Shown piece by piece: positions 4,356 to 6,482 of a stretch of 6,482 nucleotides of DNA; the stretch's first letter is position 1, and each line of letters begins with the position of its first letter. The translations under genes and the position numbers were made by a program. The stretch is from Planctomycetales bacterium (GTDB taxonomy: Bacteria > Planctomycetota > Planctomycetia > Pirellulales > Thermoguttaceae). The stretch spans positions 1 to 6,482 of the forward strand of contig SKJM01000838.1 of assembly GCA_007122045.1 (NCBI GenBank), given 5' to 3'. Under the pieces are notes generated by a model that was not told where the DNA came from, made no database searches, and saw nothing but the letters and a program-made list of their open reading frames with translations.

Positions 4356-6299
4356 ATGAAGATGAGGAAAGCCATGCTTGTATTGTCGGCGGCGCTGGTG
4401 TTCGCAGGCCACACCTACGCCGGCGAGGCCCAAACGGTTTCGGCCCGCATGGAAGACGACCGCATCGTCGTCGAGGTGGATGGAGAGAAGTTCACCGCGT
4501 ACCTGTTCGGCGAAGAGCACAAGTACCCGTTCTTTTACCCGGTCGTCGGGCCCGCTTCGGGAAAATCGGTCACGGCGTGGGATCAGGAGCCCTACCCGCA
4601 CCACAGTTCGCTCTACATCAGCCTCGACCGCGTGCGTTGCGATGAGGTCGGGCACGCCAACTACTGGCAGCCCCGGCACCGGCTCGATACCGGCCAGGTG
4701 TTTTCCAGGAACCCCCGGATCGTGAAGCAGGAAGAGGGCCGGGTGGTGTTGCAGGACGAAACCGAGTGGATCGTGCCGGCCACGGGAACCCACCAGTTGA
4801 GCGACAGGCGCACGGTGACCATCCGGGCGCCCTCGCCGACCGTCCGCGTCATGGATTTCACCTTCGAACTGAAGGCGATGAAGGACCTCGTGGTGCGGCA
4901 GACCGGCCACTCGTTCTTTAGCGCCCGCATGCGCCCCGAAATTGCCGTCGGCTGCAAAGCGCGCGGCGCCAGGTGGGCCGACATGGGGACGGGAACCATC
5001 GTCGATTCCGAGGGCAACCGCGACGAAGCGGGCACCCGCGCGAAGGCTCCCGACTGGTGCGCCTACTACGGCCGGCTCAACGACGCGACCGAAGGCCTGG
5101 CCATCATCCAACACTCCGGCAACCCGATGTATCCGGCCAAGTGGTTCAACCGCAATTATGGATTCATGTCGCCCACGCCGTTCGCCTTTGACGGCGACGT
5201 GCCCATCGAAGGCGACGAAACCCTGACGTTCCGGTACCGGGTGGTGGTGTTCACCGGCGACCACGAAACGGCCGACATCGCCGGGTGGCGCGACGATTTC
5301 GAGAAGAATCCTCCGGCAAAGCCCGCCGCTCGGAACGCACAGCCGAGCGGATCGGGACCGGTCCGGAAGGCGGAGCAATTCGGCGCCGAACTGCACTTTC
5401 CCGGCCGGCACTTCGTCACCTACCTCGCGGCGGACGAGGCCGCCGGCGTGGAGCTGAAACACGACGAGGAAGAGAGCCACATCGAAGTGCACGTCCGCGG
5501 CGAGCATTTCACCACGTACCACTACGGCGAGGACGTTCGAACCCCCTTCCTCTGGCCCGTGCTCGGTGAAGGCGGCGTCGGCGTGACGCGCAACCATCCC
5601 ATGGGCGAGGATGATCCCGCCAGCGCCGACCATCCCCACCAGCGCTCCCTGTACCTGGTGTATGGCGACGTGAACGGCTACGACTTCTGGCACCGGCACC
5701 CCATCAAGACCGTCGACCTGGAAACCGGCGAAGGCGACGGCTATGGCTGGATTCGCGCCCGCAACCATTGGACGACTCCTGAGGGCGAGGTCCTGGTCGA
5801 CGAGGTCCAGGAACTCCGCTTCCACGACACGCCCGCCTCCGGCCGGCTCATCGACTTCATCACCACCCTGCAGGCGCCCCACGGCGACGTGGTTTTCGGC
5901 GACGACAAGGAGGGGCTGCTGGCCCTTCGCATCCGCCCGGAAATCGAGGGCCGGCGGGCGGGCGTGCTCACCAACGCCCGCGGCGAACAGGGCGAACGCA
6001 ACGTGTACGGCACCCCGGCTCCCTGGATGGATTACTCCGGGCCCATCGAAGGTTACGGCCACCGCGGCATCGCCGTGTTCGACCACCCCGACAACTTCCG
6101 CGAAGGCTACTGGCACGTGCGCGACTACGGCCTGGCGGCCATCAATCCGTTTGGCCGCCGGCAGGTGGGCGGATTGGAAGACGGCAGTTACACGCTGGCC
6201 GAGGGCGAATCGCTCACGCTGCGGTACCGCGTATACGTCCACTCCGGCGACGTCGAAGAAGCCGACGTGGCCGGACAATACGCCCGCTTCGTCGAGTAA
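4356..6299 (+). CDS. secreted protein with two DUF6807 (PmoA-like) domains
   Basis: The product has 647 residues. A signal peptide, MKMRKAMLVLSAALVFAGHTYA, is probably cleaved after residue 22, so the protein is exported. Two homologous domains follow, about 29-316 and 370-646, joined by a Pro/Ala/Ser-rich linker (about 317-345). Matching blocks: FTAYLFGE (46-53) with FTTYHYGE (385-392); YPFFYPVVGP (57-66) with TPFLWPVLGE (396-405); PHHSSLY (81-87) with PHQRSLY (427-433); RMRPEI (191-196) with RIRPEI (525-530); LTFRYRVVVFTGD (290-302) with LTLRYRVYVHSGD (620-632); ADIAG (306-310) with ADVAG (636-640). Domain 2 keeps the family hallmark DHPH-x-RS and GDVNGYDFW (437-445); domain 1 has PYPHHSS and ANYW instead. 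Single-domain family members are usually about 300-400 residues, so this is a fused duplicate. The Pfam label 'methane oxygenase PmoA' is historical; this is not the membrane methane monooxygenase subunit. The activity is unknown; the beta-rich makeup and His-rich motif would suit carbohydrate or metal binding, which is inference. A strong ribosome binding site sets the start. Confidence 0.9.
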   Translation: MKMRKAMLVLSAALVFAGHTYAGEAQTVSARMEDDRIVVEVDGEKFTAYLFGEEHKYPFFYPVVGPASGKSVTAWDQEPYPHHSSLYISLDRVRCDEVGHANYWQPRHRLDTGQVFSRNPRIVKQEEGRVVLQDETEWIVPATGTHQLSDRRTVTIRAPSPTVRVMDFTFELKAMKDLVVRQTGHSFFSARMRPEIAVGCKARGARWADMGTGTIVDSEGNRDEAGTRAKAPDWCAYYGRLNDATEGLAIIQHSGNPMYPAKWFNRNYGFMSPTPFAFDGDVPIEGDETLTFRYRVVVFTGDHETADIAGWRDDFEKNPPAKPAARNAQPSGSGPVRKAEQFGAELHFPGRHFVTYLAADEAAGVELKHDEEESHIEVHVRGEHFTTYHYGEDVRTPFLWPVLGEGGVGVTRNHPMGEDDPASADHPHQRSLYLVYGDVNGYDFWHRHPIKTVDLETGEGDGYGWIRARNHWTTPEGEVLVDEVQELRFHDTPASGRLIDFITTLQAPHGDVVFGDDKEGLLALRIRPEIEGRRAGVLTNARGEQGERNVYGTPAPWMDYSGPIEGYGHRGIAVFDHPDNFREGYWHVRDYGLAAINPFGRRQVGGLEDGSYTLAEGESLTLRYRVYVHSGDVEEADVAGQYARFVE

Positions 6300-6482
6300 C
6301 GCCCCCAATGCAGCAGGCACACCGTGGTAGCTGGCCAGTCATCGATCCTCCGGGACAAGCTCTATTACACCAGAATCCTGGTGAAATCCGCCGTAAACCA
6401 TGGTGGAATAAGGACTTAAGGTGTACCGAATTCTTGGGACTACGCCACAATTCTGCGGTGCGGTGATCGCTTTGGGGCCCTG
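6300..6482. other. non-coding right edge
   Basis: No convincing gene is present. Base composition is less GC-rich than in the genes. There is a hairpin CACCAG-AATC-CTGGTG (6368-6383) and an imperfect dyad GAATT (6428-6432) with AATTC (6449-6453). A 52-codon frame from ATG 6308 to TGA 6466 has no ribosome binding site and mixed third positions, so it is probably chance. The hairpin lacks a T run and is about 70 nt from the stop of the preceding gene. Confidence 0.4.

Noticed and set aside
4164..6320. 718-codon open frame on the minus strand opposite the DUF6807 gene
   Set aside because: It mirrors the codon bias of the real gene. The plus strand has a strong ribosome binding site, a signal peptide and two recognisable domains; the antisense product resembles no family I know.
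6308..6466. 52-codon frame at the right edge as a small gene
   Set aside because: No ribosome binding site, mixed third-base composition unlike neighbouring genes, and no recognisable motif.

Overview
This window looks like chromosomal DNA from a GC-rich planctomycete, probably of the Pirellulales type. That is an inference from gene content. The NAD kinase carries the STPVGSTAHSLSAGGP variant of its nucleotide-binding loop. Two proteins of kinds I associate with planctomycetes are present, and one gene is a large secreted tandem DUF6807 ('PmoA-like') protein. Codon third positions are strongly G/C. Several starts lack a good Shine-Dalgarno sequence, and palindromic repeats sit between the genes. 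No rRNA, tRNA, CRISPR array, transposase or phage gene was seen.

Layout. Bases 1-654 (+) are the 3' part of an NAD kinase gene; its GGDGT region lies left of the window. Bases 655-874 are non-coding and filled by a nested palindromic repeat: an outer pair of hairpins (652-675 and 824-847) around an inner 21-bp inverted repeat (700-720 and 745-765). Bases 875-1759 (+) encode an exported protein of unknown function. It converges on nagA, and the gap holds a roughly 110-bp imperfect inverted repeat (1763-1871). Bases 1898-3076 (-) encode N-acetylglucosamine-6-phosphate deacetylase, with an exact 21-bp in-frame tandem duplication near its N-terminus. A 239-bp divergent spacer with a plausible nagA promoter separates it from a membrane-anchored planctomycete-type protein at 3316-3975 (+). 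Bases 3976-4355 are a long spacer containing a terminator-like hairpin, the best promoter in the window (TTGACA, 17 nt, extended -10), a C-rich tract and another palindromic repeat. Bases 4356-6299 (+) encode a 647-residue secreted protein built from two DUF6807 domains. Bases 6300-6482 have no convincing gene.

How the genes relate. NAD kinase is housekeeping. NagA is the cytosolic entry step of amino-sugar catabolism or cell-wall recycling. The secreted DUF6807 protein fits the polymer-degrading lifestyle of planctomycetes, but its activity is unknown and nothing here links it to NagA beyond proximity. Most genes appear to be transcribed singly.

The points most worth following up are the intergenic palindromes, whose arms show compensatory changes that preserve pairing; the fresh-looking duplication inside nagA; the unequal conservation of the two DUF6807 halves; and the promoter overlapped by an 8-bp inverted repeat. 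I did not find clear evidence of a wholly new multi-gene system.
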